This document shows positions 10,371-21,852 of a stretch of DNA of 64,000 bases, one piece after another. The notes below the pieces were generated by a model. That model was given only the letters and a program-made list of their open reading frames with translations. It was not told where the DNA came from and ran no database searches. Both the position numbers and the translations under genes were made by a program. Numbering within the stretch: the first letter of the stretch is position 1; each line of letters begins with the position of its first letter. The DNA is from Ypsolopha sequella (lineage: Eukaryota > Arthropoda > Insecta > Lepidoptera > Ypsolophidae). The stretch lies in contig OW203992.1 of assembly GCA_934047225.1 (NCBI GenBank), positions 14,621,501 through 14,685,500 on the forward strand. The letters are read 5' to 3'.

Positions 10371-10705
10371 CAAAGGGAACCTATATTGTGAGACTCTGTG
10401 TCCTTCCGTCCGTATGTCACTTTAGCACCGTTAAAGACAAAGACCTGAAATTTTTCACAAAAATAGCATTAATTTGCCCACATAACCCGGTGAAAAAAAA
10501 TCAAAATATTTGAATTTGTTCACAATATTTCCAACACAAACGACAAGAAAAAATGATCCTAGAAATACAAAATGGATGTCAAATTGTAGATATAAAAGAG
10601 TTGATTGTAAAAATATATATCTTAACTATTATTACTTGCACTGATTTCGAGAAATCCTTGAAAAACCATAAAAAAAATTATGTATCTCGACATCCACAGT
10701 CGAGC
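10371..10705 (-). repeat. Family A fragment, reverse orientation
   Basis: GAACCTATATTGTGAGACTC, TCCGTCCGTATGTCA and TTTAGCACCGTTAAAGA are the reverse complement of the right part of the element at 659-3076. The fragment ends near ATGTATCTCGACAT (about 10693). The outer GGTACGGAACCC end is degenerate. Confidence 0.6.
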
Positions 10706-10739
10706 CCGGAATCAGTTCTACCACCTATTAGAATACAAT

Positions 10740-10868
10740 ACAATACCCAGGCGCCGTTCAGCTTTCTGGTTAAAACTATTGGGCATCCTTTAGACATCTA
10801 ATTGGATGTCGCCATTTAATTAGCAACCTAACCGTCCAATTAAGAGGCTAATTTAACCTTATGCAAGC
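10740..10868 (-). repeat. Dispersed repeat D, copy 1
   Basis: The reverse complement reads GGTTAAATTAGCCTCTTAAT ... GGTTAGGTTGCTAATTAAAT ... AAAGCTGAACGG. It aligns with 60352-60470 (GGTTAAATCAGCCTTCTATT ... GCTAGGTTGTTGTTTAAATG ... AAGGCTGAACAG) and more loosely with 61540-61700. A short non-coding repeat of unknown class. Confidence 0.5.
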
Positions 10869-11540
10869 GACATAATATATAAATGCGAAACACAACTCAT
10901 TCACTTACCCGTGTCTCTAAATCTCCGAAAAAATTCGAGCCAACTTGACTATTTGAAATTTAGGATATTAAGTCCTTACATATGAAATTGCCGTTTTCTA
11001 TAGACAATTTGAAGGAAACTTTATTTTCAGTACTAACATTTTTGCGTTTTTTTTAGGAATGACAAATCCAAATTATGTAACTTCTTTTGTGTGTGAATGA
11101 GACAACATTTAGCTAATAGCAACATTGATTTAATTTGTGAAAAGTGTCAGCTGTAAAAAATTATTACGAATCGTATCATGGAAATGGATGGCATTTAGGT
11201 CGAACTGTTTTTGAAGATTTTAATTTTGGTTATCAAACTGACAATAAAAAACAAAATTTAATACTTAGGTAGATATGTAAAATCTAGAGATCGACTTTCA
11301 AAAAAAAACAAATAATGGAAAAAGCTATTGAATTACAGGAACTTTGAACTCATGAATAAAGACCTATTATAACACAAAAGCAGTTCACTTTACGTTACAA
11401 CTATACATACACTACAATGTTTGTATTATTGATTAAACCTAATTGTTGACTCCCTTTCGCCTTAAATGAAAACTCTTTTTTACTTTTATCCTCTTTTATA
11501 GTAAACATATAAAAAACATCTATTACATCATAAGTAAGAA
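10869..11540. other. No recognisable feature
   Basis: AT-rich. No repeat partner, hairpin or coding trace that I can support. Confidence 0.4.
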
Positions 11541-11875
11541 ATTTAAGGAATTTCATACAATTCACTCTCAAACACACATTTCACACACATATACATTGCA
11601 CACCTTCACACACAACATACAAAACTCTCTACAATAAGTATCCTTATGTCTTTATGTCATACTTTTATAAGTAAGTTTAATATTGTTTTATTATATTAAT
11701 ATTGTATACTTATAAAGCTAGTTAAGACTGTAAATTAACGTCTAAATTTCTTTATGTTTAAATATATTTTGGGAGGAGCCTAGTTTCCACTACACAAGGA
11801 AACTTTCTGTGGGAACTAGTGTTTTTATAATTTATGTAACTTGTTTTGAAATAAAGAAATTTTCAGTTTTCAATT
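11541..11875 (+). repeat. Probable LINE-like 3' end
   Basis: A CA-rich stretch (CACACACA-type, 11560-11620) is followed by GGGAGGAGCCTAGTTTCCAC and GGAAACTTTCTGTGGGAACT, and then ATTTATGTAACTTG and AAATAAAG near 11850. This looks like the terminal untranslated region and polyadenylation signal of a retrotransposon seen in Lepidoptera (from memory). There is no coding remnant upstream. Confidence 0.35.
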
Positions 11876-12518
11876 TTTGTACAAAAATATGTCACTCGCA
11901 CTCAAATTCTGTAAAATCTGACCAGATTCAGATTCAAATCAGAAAAACAATGAAGTATTAATGAATTAATATAAATGACAGATTTCAATTGATATTAGTT
12001 ACAAAAGAGGTCAATTGTAATTTTTCTAGCCAGTAATAATGTACTCAACCTTATCAATTGATTGCAACAGGATATAAATCTCACTGGCTCTCAATTAAGC
12101 TGTATTCCTAATACTATTATTTGACATCTTATAAACTTACTTATATTGACATCTATTAAACTTATAAACTATATAATAATTTTAGTAACTTAAAAACAAG
12201 TTTATCCCTTTTACATACTTTGGGAGTTTAATTTAAAAAAACTGGCTTTTTATTGGTGTCAACGTCGTACAAGAAACCTACCGTCCTGAATTTCATAATC
12301 CTAGGCCGACTCGTTTAGGCTGGCCCTTGATTAATCAACCAAGCAATCAGGATTCTTCCTTAATGTGTTAGAGACCCCGTATATATCCCAATATTTCTAT
12401 TCGTAGTCCCGAAAATAATATGAAATAATCTCGAGATGTATTCTGTGCGTACCTTTGATGAAAATACATAATTAGGCTAACTGTGATGAAATGAAATGAA
12501 ATATATATATTTTTATAT
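11876..12518. other. No recognisable feature
   Basis: AT-rich. The phrase TCCTAGGCCGACTCG (12299) may be a family-B type fragment, but it is too short to claim. Confidence 0.4.
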
Positions 12519-12845
12519 AATTTAGGTATAATAGATACACTTATTACGGGTCAGTTTTCATGTAATATAAGTAATTAAATAATCTGTGTATAGGTTCTAG
12601 TTTTATGTCATAAATAATAATATGGGGAAAAATGTAGGGGAATAATAAAGGTTGGGTTTACTTAAATATAATTAAAAAAATACACTTAAATAAAATAAAA
12701 ATATAGGAATAAGGAATAAATAATATTATAAATATATGCAATATATATAATAAATATATGCCTAACTCCGACTCTATGCCTTATGCCTAACTCCCATTCG
12801 TCTTGCTAAGAAGAAGGGCAAGAAACTTAGCAAGATCATGTCTTT
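12519..12845 (+). repeat. 330 bp dispersed repeat, copy 1
   Basis: It matches 22215-22537. Shared landmarks in order are AGATACAC..ATTAC, AATAATATG, AATAATAAAGGT, GAATAAGGAATAAATAAT, ATATATGCCTAACTC, and AAGAAGAAGGGCAAGAAACT followed by ATCATGT. Non-coding. At 22206 the second copy follows the 390 bp repeat directly, so the two may be parts of one larger element. Confidence 0.65.
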
Positions 12846-12999
12846 TTTTTCATAACATCAGCTACAACTAAAAAGTAAGCCTATAATTTAATTGAATACA
12901 GAGATAAAAAATACAAGACAGGAGAAAATTATGTCATTAAGGCAAAAAACGAAATGTAATACCTTTATCTACCTGTCCCGTATGGTCCATCTGCTTTTA

Positions 13000-13364
13000 C
13001 AAACATTTATTTATTTATTTATTTATTATCAACAATAGAACACTATCCTTACAGCTAAGCCAATGCGATAGTGAACATTATATATACCTACTATATATAT
13101 ATATACTTACAAATAACTATATTACAAACAACACATTAGCAAATACAATTACAAAGCAGATACAATTTTATAATACGACAACAACAACAACAGGCAAAAG
13201 CATCAATATTATACACAATCATAAGTAACAAATAACATATAACGCTGTTCGTGTGAACTCACTCAGGGAACAGTGAAATATGTCAATATGGTCATGGATC
13301 CTATTATCATATATACATAAGTTACTCCAGTTACGTAGATAATAATAAACGACCGTTTTTAACA
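13000..13364 (-). repeat. Degenerate LINE 3' region, antisense
   Basis: A TTTA run (13005-13026) is followed by GAACACTATCCTTACAGCTA, GCCAATGCGATAGTG, and later GTTCGTGTGAACTCACTCAG. The same order (GCCAATGCTATAGTGCAG ... GTTCTTGTGAACTCACCCAG) recurs at 60477-60690. It is therefore a dispersed repeat, probably a LINE tail read in reverse. Confidence 0.45.
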
Positions 13365-13366
13365 TA

Positions 13367-13630
13367 TACAACGTGTAACAGAAAGGTGTAACCACATTTG
13401 AAGAGCTTATTCAATCAATGGTTTAGAACAACTTTTACTATAGAACAAAACCTGTATCTCGATTTTTTTTGCCTGTTTCATAGAAAAATGCGATGCCGCC
13501 CGGCCTAAGTGTATGGAAGGGCAGATTTTTTTTTTGAGATTTCCGGTTTGGCTCCACAGTAAAAGTTATTCTATACCATAGACTGAATAAGCTCTTCAAA
13601 TATGGTTACCCCTTTCTGTTACACGTTGTA
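13367..13630. mobile_element. TA-flanked MITE with long inverted ends
   Basis: 264 bp. The start TACAACGTGTAACAGAAAGG mirrors the end CCCCTTTCTGTTACACGTTG plus TA. The arms stay complementary for about 70 bp, through GAAGAGCTTATTCA and AACTTTTACT. TA dinucleotides flank both sides (13365-13366, 13631-13632). Non-coding; likely a Tc1/mariner-superfamily MITE. Confidence 0.75.
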
Positions 13631-14354
13631 TACGTGTGTTTCATTGCATAGTCCTAGATATTTCACTAACACTACCATTATCTCAAATCTTAACTGGATC
13701 TTAACTTAATCTAACTCGTTGTTAACTGGAATCGGATGAAATTTTCCGATTGATTTTGGTCTTTCTTTTATCATTTCACGGTTCGGGTCTAATTTAGTAC
13801 TAGTACAGTAGTATGTGATTGGAGTTAGTGCGTTGTTTGTAAAAATTGGTTGTCACCGCTGAAATCTCTTGCCTGTTATGTGCCCCCCTCCCTATTTTAA
13901 CATGAGAAATTAAAAAGGCAAATTAAATATACAACGAATTATTAATTTTGAGTATTTTTATTTTCTGCCCCTGCTTTTAAAAATAAAAGTATTTAAAAGG
14001 AATCGAAACTAATATTATAAAAGTGATCTACTTACTTCTCTTTATAACTTCGAGGAACCACGTGGCCGGTTGGCTTGTTTTACCTAGAGATAAAAGTCAC
14101 GTGACATTTATTCAGACCCCACCCCCACTACGTGATCTTAAGTGACACATGATGACGACCCGTCTACCCCCTCCTTATTAGCGTCAAGTGGTTAATGGAC
14201 GCTCTCTTAGTAACTTTTTTAATCGGATTAATTCGTTTAGAATTTAATAAAAAATTAATAAGTGAAACTGAGTATGCCTAAACATAACGCAACCAAAAAA
14301 AGATAAATGCACCGGTAAAGATGGAACAATTAATGACATCATGATAGCCAATGT
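13631..14354. other. No recognisable feature
   Basis: Contains no repeat partner in the window. A slightly GC-richer patch at 14040-14190 has no open frame worth reporting. Confidence 0.4.
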
Positions 14355-14490
14355 AGCCGATTCTGAAGGCTTTAATTTTAGCTTTAGTGCTGTCAAACAT
14401 AAAATTATTCCAAAGTAATTTAGATTCTGTTCTTTAAAAAATTTAGTTTTGACAGCACTAAAACTAAAATTAAAGCCTCCAGAATCGGCT
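14355..14490. mobile_element. Short MITE (AGCCGATTCT family), copy 1
   Basis: AGCCGATTCTGAAGGCTTTA at the left mirrors TAAAGCCTCCAGAATCGGCT at the right, with arms of about 43 bp including the AGTGCTGTCAAA segment. A second copy is at 52829-52993. The ends read (T)AAAGCCGATTCT and AGAATCGGCTTTA, compatible with TA insertion. Confidence 0.75.
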
Positions 14491-14648
14491 TTATTATAGA
14501 GCTAACATCTTACAAATTTATTTAATACAATCCCGAAACGGATGCAATAAGATTGGAACAATTCAATTATAACATTGCTCCACGAGAAAGGAAACTCAAT
14601 TATTAAAAGTATGCAAGAGATATGCTCTGCAAGCTCTAGCGGAAGTAG

Positions 14649-14723
14649 GCCGGTCACGTCGCTAGAATAGCTGAAGGCCGATGGAGTGAACGAGTAATTA
14701 TCGGGTACCCGAGAGATGGATAG
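14649..14723 (+). pseudogene. LINE fragment (reverse-transcriptase C-terminal region)
   Basis: The frame AGHVARIAEGRWSERVIIG, followed by YPRDG and a stop, matches the AGHVAR..DGRW motif near the C-terminus of RTE-type LINE polyproteins (known family feature, from memory). Only about 24 codons remain. The matching terminal part (RWTDDL...EAYVQQWT) is absent here; the hAT-like relic starts about 45 bp downstream. Confidence 0.55.
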
Positions 14724-14956
14724 AGCATGCCTGGTCTGTTCACCTAGAGCCACTGGCACGACGACCATGTCTCATCTAGCTGGAACCGGCTACTGCGGCG
14801 ATGATGTCGCGGGAATGCAATCTCGGTATACCGAGATCTCGCATCGACGTAGGACGATCAATCTCGCATCGAAAACAATGCAAGATCTAGCGAGATGTGC
14901 GAGATCAAGCGACAACGCGCCACACGTACCACCGTAATAACCTGAAGTCATATAAA

Positions 14957-15265
14957 CGCTCTGCTCCGGTTGCATTGCACACCTCGATTTCATCTCTTGA
15001 ATCCATCATAAAAAAAATGCACCTATTTAAATATGGCGGATCAAAAGCAAAATACCTACAGTTTGCATATGACAGTCTGGTAATAGACCTGATAACGCTA
15101 ATGAGCGTGCAATTGGAAAAGGCATTTTCTTCAGCAGACTACTTAGTGCTTAGAAGCAGATTATTAGATTCCACCATTGACAGTCTACCCTTCTTTATAG
15201 GACAATGCTTTAAAAAAAATACTAATAGCAAATTACCAGACGGTGCAAAAATTATTTGCTATTAG
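14957..15265 (+). pseudogene. Possible hAT transposase C-terminal (dimerisation) remnant
   Basis: The end of the frame reads SVQLEKAFSSADYLVL, then SRLLDSTIDSLPFF. The spacing resembles the hAT dimerisation motif (S..ERLFS.AG....R.RL....D.L.F). An SIIKKMHLFKYGGSKAKYLQ segment precedes it. The conserved E-R and A-G pairs are altered. It is an internal remnant with no catalytic region. The call rests on motif similarity by eye plus the surrounding terminal inverted repeats; the frame itself is open to 15265. Confidence 0.4.
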
Positions 15266-15339
15266 CTTTGTATTGTGTTATTTTAATTTACAGTAATTGA
15301 GTATGATTTGATTACCCTTTTATATGTGAATATAAGTAT

Positions 15340-15403
15340 AGTTCAGGAAATATAATTTGACTCGATTCGCCTTATAAATAGGACTAATTATATTTCCTGA
15401 ACT
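15340..15403. repeat. Short inverted repeat
   Basis: AGTTCAGGAAATATAATT (15340-15357) pairs with AATTATATTTCCTGAACT (15386-15403), a near-perfect 18 bp stem with a 28 bp spacer, inside the hAT-like relic. Confidence 0.75.
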
Positions 15404-15781
15404 TGAATAATATATGTACGTAAAATGTTACTGTTTTTATTTCTAATGCATTTTTTTCTTATTGATGCTAGTTTTGATATAATTTGTTCGTCGAACTATA
15501 GCAAAACGACACATTTTAGCAAAAAAAAAAAAGAATTCATTCGTAGTCTAATTGCGAAATCGCGCAAACACCAAGATCTCGCAAGATTTGGTTTTCGTAA
15601 TCTTGCAAATACTGAAATTGCGATTTTGTTGCAAGATTTCATTTCCTAGTCGTGACATCGCCGCAGTAGCCGGTTACACCTAGACGAGATATGCGCTACA
15701 AGATAGTTCTTAACTCACTTTTGGTGACCAAGCAATATTTAATAAAATTTTATTTTTATTATCTTTTGAAAACCTTATTAT

Positions 15782-15844
15782 TACCATAAACTAAGTATAA
15801 TACTAAGTATTATAATAGTTAGTATTATACTTAGTCTATGGTAG
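15782..15844. repeat. AT-rich hairpin
   Basis: TACCATAAACTAAGTATAAT and following bases pair with ATTATACTTAGTCTATGGTA. Arms are about 24 bp with a 14 bp loop. A second small palindrome, ATTAGTAATAACTTATTACT, lies at about 15858. Confidence 0.8.
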
Positions 15845-15881
15845 TAATACTTAGTTATTAGTAATAACTTATTACTAATAA

Positions 15882-16788
15882 ATTCCGTGAATTGCTTTAA
15901 AAACATTTATTGTAAGTAAGTAAAACAATATTATGATGTGCATACCCAGATTCTATTTCACCCCCATGTTATTCTAAAACGTGAAAATATCGAAAACCCA
16001 GCATAAGGGTTTTATTACGGAACCTTTAAAACAAACAAAGTTAAATCCATGCACGATTGAAACTTGGCACAAAAGCTTTGAAAGCCCAAGTTCTATGTCA
16101 ACACGATAGAACTTTTACACATTTAGTTGACATTGACAGATTAAGTAAGGCACCGCTTTTACATAGCTTGATTTGTGAACACAATGTGTATGAAGTGATG
16201 ATGAACGTTAGGTTACCATTCTTCAAATTTTATCATTCAAATTTATTCAGCCCATGGTCTAACTATGCTCTATGGTTGATAGATTAGAAAAATGTAAGAT
16301 ACACATCTGTTCGAAATGCTATCAGCAAGATGGGACTTTGTGTTTAAACGCACAAAAGAAAATACTAAAAATGCTACTAACAAAAATTCTAACTGCACAT
16401 CAAAGAATACTGACTTATACACTAAAATACTAACTGTTCTGTATTTAATAGGATTTATGGGTTGTCATAAAAAATAACCACGAAGGTTAGGTACGGCGAG
16501 TCGCGGAACCTAACCTAACTTACCATCTCTCTTCTACGCTGAAGAGTTTCTAATAGTAGTTTTGAAATAGTATCAAAATAGTATTTTTGAAATGCAAATA
16601 AAAATATCCCGTTTAGATGCCTGTGTCACCTGTGTGCGTTAGCAGCGCTTACAAAAGTGCGTGAGAGAGTGAGAATCATTAATTTATTCTAATGGCATTT
16701 CGAACGGATAATCGACGGTACGAAAAAATAAACCTGCTGAAGTACGTGTAGGACTTGAATTATTTGAACAAAAAATACAAATTTATAA
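15882..16788. other. No recognisable feature
   Basis: Contains only a small palindrome GGTTAGGT..ACCTAACC near 16474-16505 and no repeat partner or coding trace. Confidence 0.4.
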
Positions 16789-17150
16789 TTAAGATCGGTT
16801 TAGCAGCCGGATTGTGAAAAACCCGCCTTTTTCTATAATTCATCGAAACCGAACACTTATATTCAAATTTTAACCAATAGCTCCTCAACAAAACCTTATT
16901 ATCTATGTTTTGTGTAAACTGTCATCGCAAAGTTTCCATTGGTTTCTGTAAATTAGAATTTGAAAGTTAAAAATTTTAAAGTTCCAATTTACAGAAACCA
17001 ATGGAAACTTTGCTATGGCAGTATACACAATACAAAGGTAAATAAGGTTTTGTTGAAGAACTATTGAGCAAATTTTGAATATAAGTGTTCTGTTTCGATT
17101 AGTTAGAAAAAGGCGGGGTTTTCACAATCCGGCTGCTAAACGGGTCTTAA
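16789..17150. mobile_element. TTAA-flanked palindromic MITE
   Basis: TTAA at 16789-16792 and 17147-17150 bound a near-complete palindrome of 354 bp. The left arm GTTTAGCAGCCGGATTGTGA mirrors TCACAATCCGGCTGCTAAAC. Arms extend about 150 bp each to a centre near 16980. The right half recurs at 41514-41691 and both ends at 60707-61381. The TTAA flanks suggest piggyBac-type mobilisation (inference). Confidence 0.75.
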
Positions 17151-17235
17151 GTACAAAATTTATAACGGAAACTGCAAAATTAAGTTGATGAAGTTGTAAT
17201 ACTAGATTTTTTTAACCAAAATGGTCACAAGACAT

Positions 17236-17272
17236 CATCTACGCGAACGCAGCCGCGTGCCAAAGCTACTAA
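17236..17272 (+). repeat. Degenerate Helitron 3' end
   Basis: TACGCGAACGCAGCCGCGTG followed by CCAAAGCTACT is a mutated form of the CGCGGGCGAAGCCGCGGGCA...GCTAGT terminus. No 5' partner was found. Confidence 0.35.
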
Positions 17273-19111
17273 TTTAGAGATGTGATTAATTACCATAAGA
17301 AAATACAGCCAGTTCCAATATCAACAGACACTTCGCAGAGAGAGGGAAGAGTAAGCAGGCTAAATATTCTAATTGTGTTACGGAAAATCGCACCGCTAGC
17401 TGGGCACAAACGAAAGTAATTAACCGGTGGCGTAAAGCATCTGGTCAACGCCATTATTACTCGTCATGATGTAATTGAGTAATCTCCGGATCCGAATTGG
17501 ATTCCGTAATGAAATCGGGTTTCTGTTATTATATTTGGGATCATGGTTATAGTTTCCTGTTTTATCATTAAGTAAGTCCTTGTAAGTCCAGTCGCTGAAA
17601 AAAAAAAAATCACGAGGTGTCGTGGGACACCCGATTGGAACGAAGTTCCTTCAGCAACTGACGCACAAGCTTCACCCACACGTCTATACTGCGTAATACA
17701 TCTATACATAGACAAAGAAGCGATCTAAGGAGAAAATGTATCGTTCGTTCGCAGCTCATAAAAAGTCGTAAAATCATAACAACCAGCCAGCTATTCAAGA
17801 GCTCAGTGATTATTATTATTTATATCTTTCAATTTTATGTAGAAAACTGATTGCGTCATTTTGTTGATTTGACCGCGTCGCGTCGATCACTCCACCCAGT
17901 ATTATGAAACACGGTAAGAAGTGTTAGCGATAAAGAAATGTATGAAAGCGATATGATGAAAACGTAACGGTCGAAATGTTACACTTTTTTCGGCCTAGCC
18001 CTCATCCGCCAAGCGTCCGGAGTATAACGTGCGATAAGGAACTTCGGTCCAAAAAATCTCCACCATTATTGGATATCGTTGAATGTGTCCTTTTTTGGCT
18101 GCTTTGTGACAGACTATTGAAAATCGCTGAGATCATGAAATAATTTCGTTCAGAACGTGGCTAGGCCTTCGTCCTCGCCAAAGACATTTTAGCAAAGTAT
18201 CAATGCGGACAACCAAAAATAAGTTTCGTTCGGAAACGCGGCTCGACCTTCAGTTTTGCCGAAGATACTTCACTAGGGTATCAATCATTTATCAAAAAAT
18301 AATTTCGTTTAGAAATTTAACTTTAAAAGTCGACTGCCGTTATAAAAAGTTAACTAAGAGGAACAAAACAAGTTGTATTAGTTAGGACGTTAAATATATT
18401 GGAGAAGTACTTCACTTGACATATTTTGTCAAAGTCAATGCGCCATTGATCCATAGGGGAAAAAGAGATTACCATGCCAACCTCGTATGTATGTACGTTA
18501 TACGTTTTGTTATGTATGTTAAATGAAGTATTTCTTCAACAACATGTTCGTCCTATAATATTATTTTTATTATTTTATTGAAGGTATTAAAGAGGTGATT
18601 ATAGAAATATACATTTAATCGGAAAACCACACTCGCATTTGGCCGGTTTTTATTTCTGCGGGAACGTGGTGGTCAGGTAAGAATACTTCATCCACCCTAG
18701 AATTATTTTATGGGACCTTATACTGGGTGTAAATGGAAAATTTCCAACCAACAAAGAATGTTTCTCGAAAACCTATTAAATTCCACGCCAAAATTCGAGA
18801 GACAAGTTTGACAACACGAAAAGCACAAATGTTGCTACTTTCAGCTAGTGCTGTACGTCTCATCGATATTATAAAATTGGAAAATGGTCGGTTTAAATAA
18901 GCTAATAAACTGTGAAACGAGTGTAAGTGTATTTATTCAACATGTTGTTATCCAATTATAATAATAATAATTATATTAATAAAATAAAAGCTTTTGTAGA
19001 ATTTTATTGTTTTAAAATCAAAACAAAGCAAACAACATAAAAAATATTGTGAAAAAAGAAACTTCTGCAAGGCTAACTTCTCCTAAAAATATCATTAACT
19101 GAGCGGAAATG
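17273..19111. other. No recognisable feature
   Basis: No inverted ends, no repeat partner in the window and no family-like protein in any frame. Confidence 0.4.
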
Positions 19112-19335
19112 CCTACTAAGCTGGAGACTCGGTGGGTGGTCGGGACCAGGGTTCAAATACAAAGGGTATACTGTAGTACAAAGGGTGCTGTGAAAAACAA
19201 AAAAAATATGTTTAATTTACGAACAACTCTGAGTCAATTAGTATAAGAAGCCCAAATTTCATTTTGCGTTTTTTACAGAAAGGATCATTGAACCTTGTTC
19301 CTGACCACTCACCGGGTCTCCAGTATGAATTTGGC
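19112..19335. mobile_element. MITE (CTGGAGACTCGGTGAGTGG family), copy 1
   Basis: CTGGAGACTCGGTGGGTGGT at the left mirrors ACCACTCACCGGGTCTCCAG-like sequence at the right (TGACCACTCACCGGGTCTCC). Arms are about 45 bp and include GGTTCAA. A second copy is at 43985-44161. Non-coding; class unknown. Confidence 0.7.
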
Positions 19336-20832
19336 TTATTTGAAATTATTTATTTTCGTACCTACATAGTTTCTGAGTTTTGACCTGGTTACAAATCGAT
19401 AATGATATCAACTTTAACCGCATCACTATTTAAATTGTTCCTTACCTGGTAACAAACCATCTGTCAATTTTGTCTCTTGAATGATGGTGCCCTACCGACT
19501 TTAGGATTTATGATTAGTCCCATAAAATATATGAGAATGTTTACTCAAATAGAAAAGGACCCAGGCAAAAAGACAATTCAGTGAGATTAAAATTTTATAT
19601 TTTCAGAAATATCTTTAAAAATTACTTTATTTTTGATGTAACTTGTTTTTAAAATGAATATGTCATTTTTTTTTTCTGAGGATCATTATTTTTGGAATAA
19701 AATCGAAACAAAGTTAAAAAGTATATATTTTTGAATCACTTAGAATAATCAAAAAATATTTTGGTATGTAAGATTGTCTCAAATATAGCAATCTCCACTG
19801 TTTGATACAAACATAGCAGTCTCCAAAGTTTTTGTTGTAATTGTTCTTAAACCTCCAAGCGAATTTGGCTCAAACTTTGTTTATATCTTCATTCAATTTT
19901 ATTCTACTGAATATCAAAATAAAAAACAATAAAAGATTAAAGTTTTTATAATTTTTTGTAAAAATTACTAAACTCTGCATTCTCGGCCCTTTTTTGATAA
20001 TGTTGTTATTGATCACCTGATATTGAATGGTGAAAGTTATAGGAAGTAACTTTCCTTACAAGTTTGCTCATAATTTAACTGCGGTGTTAGGTTACTGGCG
20101 TGGCGGGTTTAAGTATTACTTACTTGTACAGTTCAAGAGTCGAATAATAAAGCGAACACCACGTATCTTGATAAAATTCCAATAACTGCTGAACTTGGGA
20201 AATTCCACAATTACTGAAGTATTTTGTGCTGAATGTTACTAGGATGAAATTTTCTTGATTGTAGTCAGGTTTAATGCTCCTACCTCGTTGAACTTGAAGA
20301 TCAAATGTTCTGGTAATGGAAGCCGGTCACGTGGAATGTTGTTGAGCAGTTGAGTCTTTGTGCGCGGCGATCTAAAGGCATGTCTACATCGCGTCGTCTC
20401 GGGGTTACCGGTTGCTTATGATGGTAAGATGTGTTTTAATCTTTAATCTTTACCTTTAATCTTTAACAACTTACTTATTTAACAACTTATTTACTTCACT
20501 TATTCCTACATATAATCTAAGCTGTACCCAGGGAGTAGCCTGTTCCCTAATCTAAGTAAACTTGAAACTTAGGGTAACAGTGTCAAAAATCCCATGCAAA
20601 CAAAAAGGTGACAAAAAATAAATCTATATATATTGGAAATCAAATAAATTAAATTAAATAGAAACAAAACAAAAAGCCTACACTGAAAGTTAAAATAAAT
20701 GAGAGCGTGTGTTTTAGGGTGTGTGTATCGTGAGTAAATGAGTGAGAGAGATCAGTATGTTTAGGTGTATGTAGAAGTTATGTTAGTCCTATTCATTCCA
20801 TATGTTTTAATGTACGTTTTAATTTTAACGTT
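19336..20832. other. Mostly unannotated; possible LINE tail near 20490-20800
   Basis: From 20513 the sequence TAATCTAAGCTGTACCCAGG followed by a GTGTGTG-rich stretch (20703-20770) resembles the untranslated tail of a retrotransposon in reverse, like 11541-11875. I cannot show homology by eye. The rest has no visible feature. Confidence 0.3.
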
Positions 20833-20878
20833 CCGTACCCGAAGGGTATCAAACGATACCCTAAGCCTCCGCTGTAGG
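20833..20878 (-). repeat. Family A-type terminal fragment
   Basis: GTTCCGTACCCGAAGGGTAT is followed by ACGATACCCTA and CCTCCGCTG. This is the reverse complement of the usual ACAGCGGAG...GGTACGGAAC end. Confidence 0.5.
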
Positions 20879-21554
20879 CCTACCATGAGTTTTGCACTCG
20901 AGAGTCGAGACACGTTAGCGACTGCGTAAATATTATCTATGAGAAATTCTGGGCATGCAGTCTCGACAAAGATAGCGATCGCTATCCTAGCGATTTCAGT
21001 CAGTAAGTGATAAAAATCGATTATTTTTAGTGTCTGTCATCAAAACTATCGACTTAAATCGAAAACATTTCGAATTCTCTTCCGATTTCAGTCAATAGTT
21101 TGACGGTAAGTCAGGCACTACCATTTTAGCGCCCTTTTTTGCACCTTGATGTTGCTGCGGCATTTATAATGTTGTTGTGTCAAAGAAATCAGTCCTGCTC
21201 CAACGCTATCATTTTACACTAATTGATGCAATTTTGAGGTGTTTCTATTTATTATTTTGCCATTAGAGGGATAGGTTTTTAATATCTCGGCCTTTTTATG
21301 TCATATTTTGTACGTATTTTTTCGGTATAATTTTTATTGTCCAAAACCAATAAAGCAAATGAAATGATATTTATATAATTAATGGTATTCTAATGGAAGC
21401 AGGAAAAAGCAAGTAATTGTGTATCGAATGGCCGAAATATAAAATATCACAGAATTAAACATGACACATATTTTTTCAATATTTAAATGATTACAAATAA
21501 AACACACATCAATACGACGTTTATCTGGTAAAACACGAATACATATTATAAAAT
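20879..21554. other. No recognisable feature
   Basis: Contains a short GCGATCGCTATCCTAGCGAT-like palindromic patch near 20976 but nothing assignable. Confidence 0.4.
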
Positions 21555-21721
21555 CTGCGGGTCTACCGCGTAATTCTGATTTTCATCAACATCAACTTGA
21601 GATTGAAATTTGTCGTGCGTGCGACGACGCCCGCCTAACATGCCATCTCTTTTGCACGCGTTTAATTTTGCATGCATTTGCTTGAAGTTGATACAAATCA
21701 GAATTACGCGGTAGACCCGCT
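21555..21721. mobile_element. MITE (GCGGGTCTACCGCGTAATTC family), copy 1
   Basis: GCGGGTCTACCGCGTAATTC at the left mirrors GAATTACGCGGTAGACCCGC at the right; the identical arms run about 27 bp including TGATTT. The interior contains TGTCGTGCGTGCGACGACGC. Copy 2 at 27172-27335 carries the same interior in the opposite orientation. Confidence 0.85.
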
Positions 21722-21852
21722 GGTCTTGGTTCGATTACGAACAAATTGCAGTATATTGCTTTCGTGAACAAAAAAATTCTCATTAAATATTTGTATGGAC
21801 AAATACCCAAATAAAATCTCTCCATTTGAAATGAAATGAAACATATTTATTT

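Larger units (their letters stand above)
14767..15692. mobile_element. Decayed hAT-like element with inverted ends
   Basis: CTCATCTAGCTGGAACCGGC plus TACTGCGGCGATG (14771-14803) mirrors 15656-15688. Inside both ends lie variants of GCAAGATCT.GCGAGAT (14879-14895; 15570-15590), like the subterminal transposase-binding repeats of hAT elements. No clear 8 bp target duplication was found, so boundaries are approximate. Confidence 0.5.

Noticed and set aside
14897..15265. Host gene candidate (122 codons)
   Set aside because: Enclosed by inverted ends and with a hAT-like C-terminal pattern; treated as a transposase remnant.
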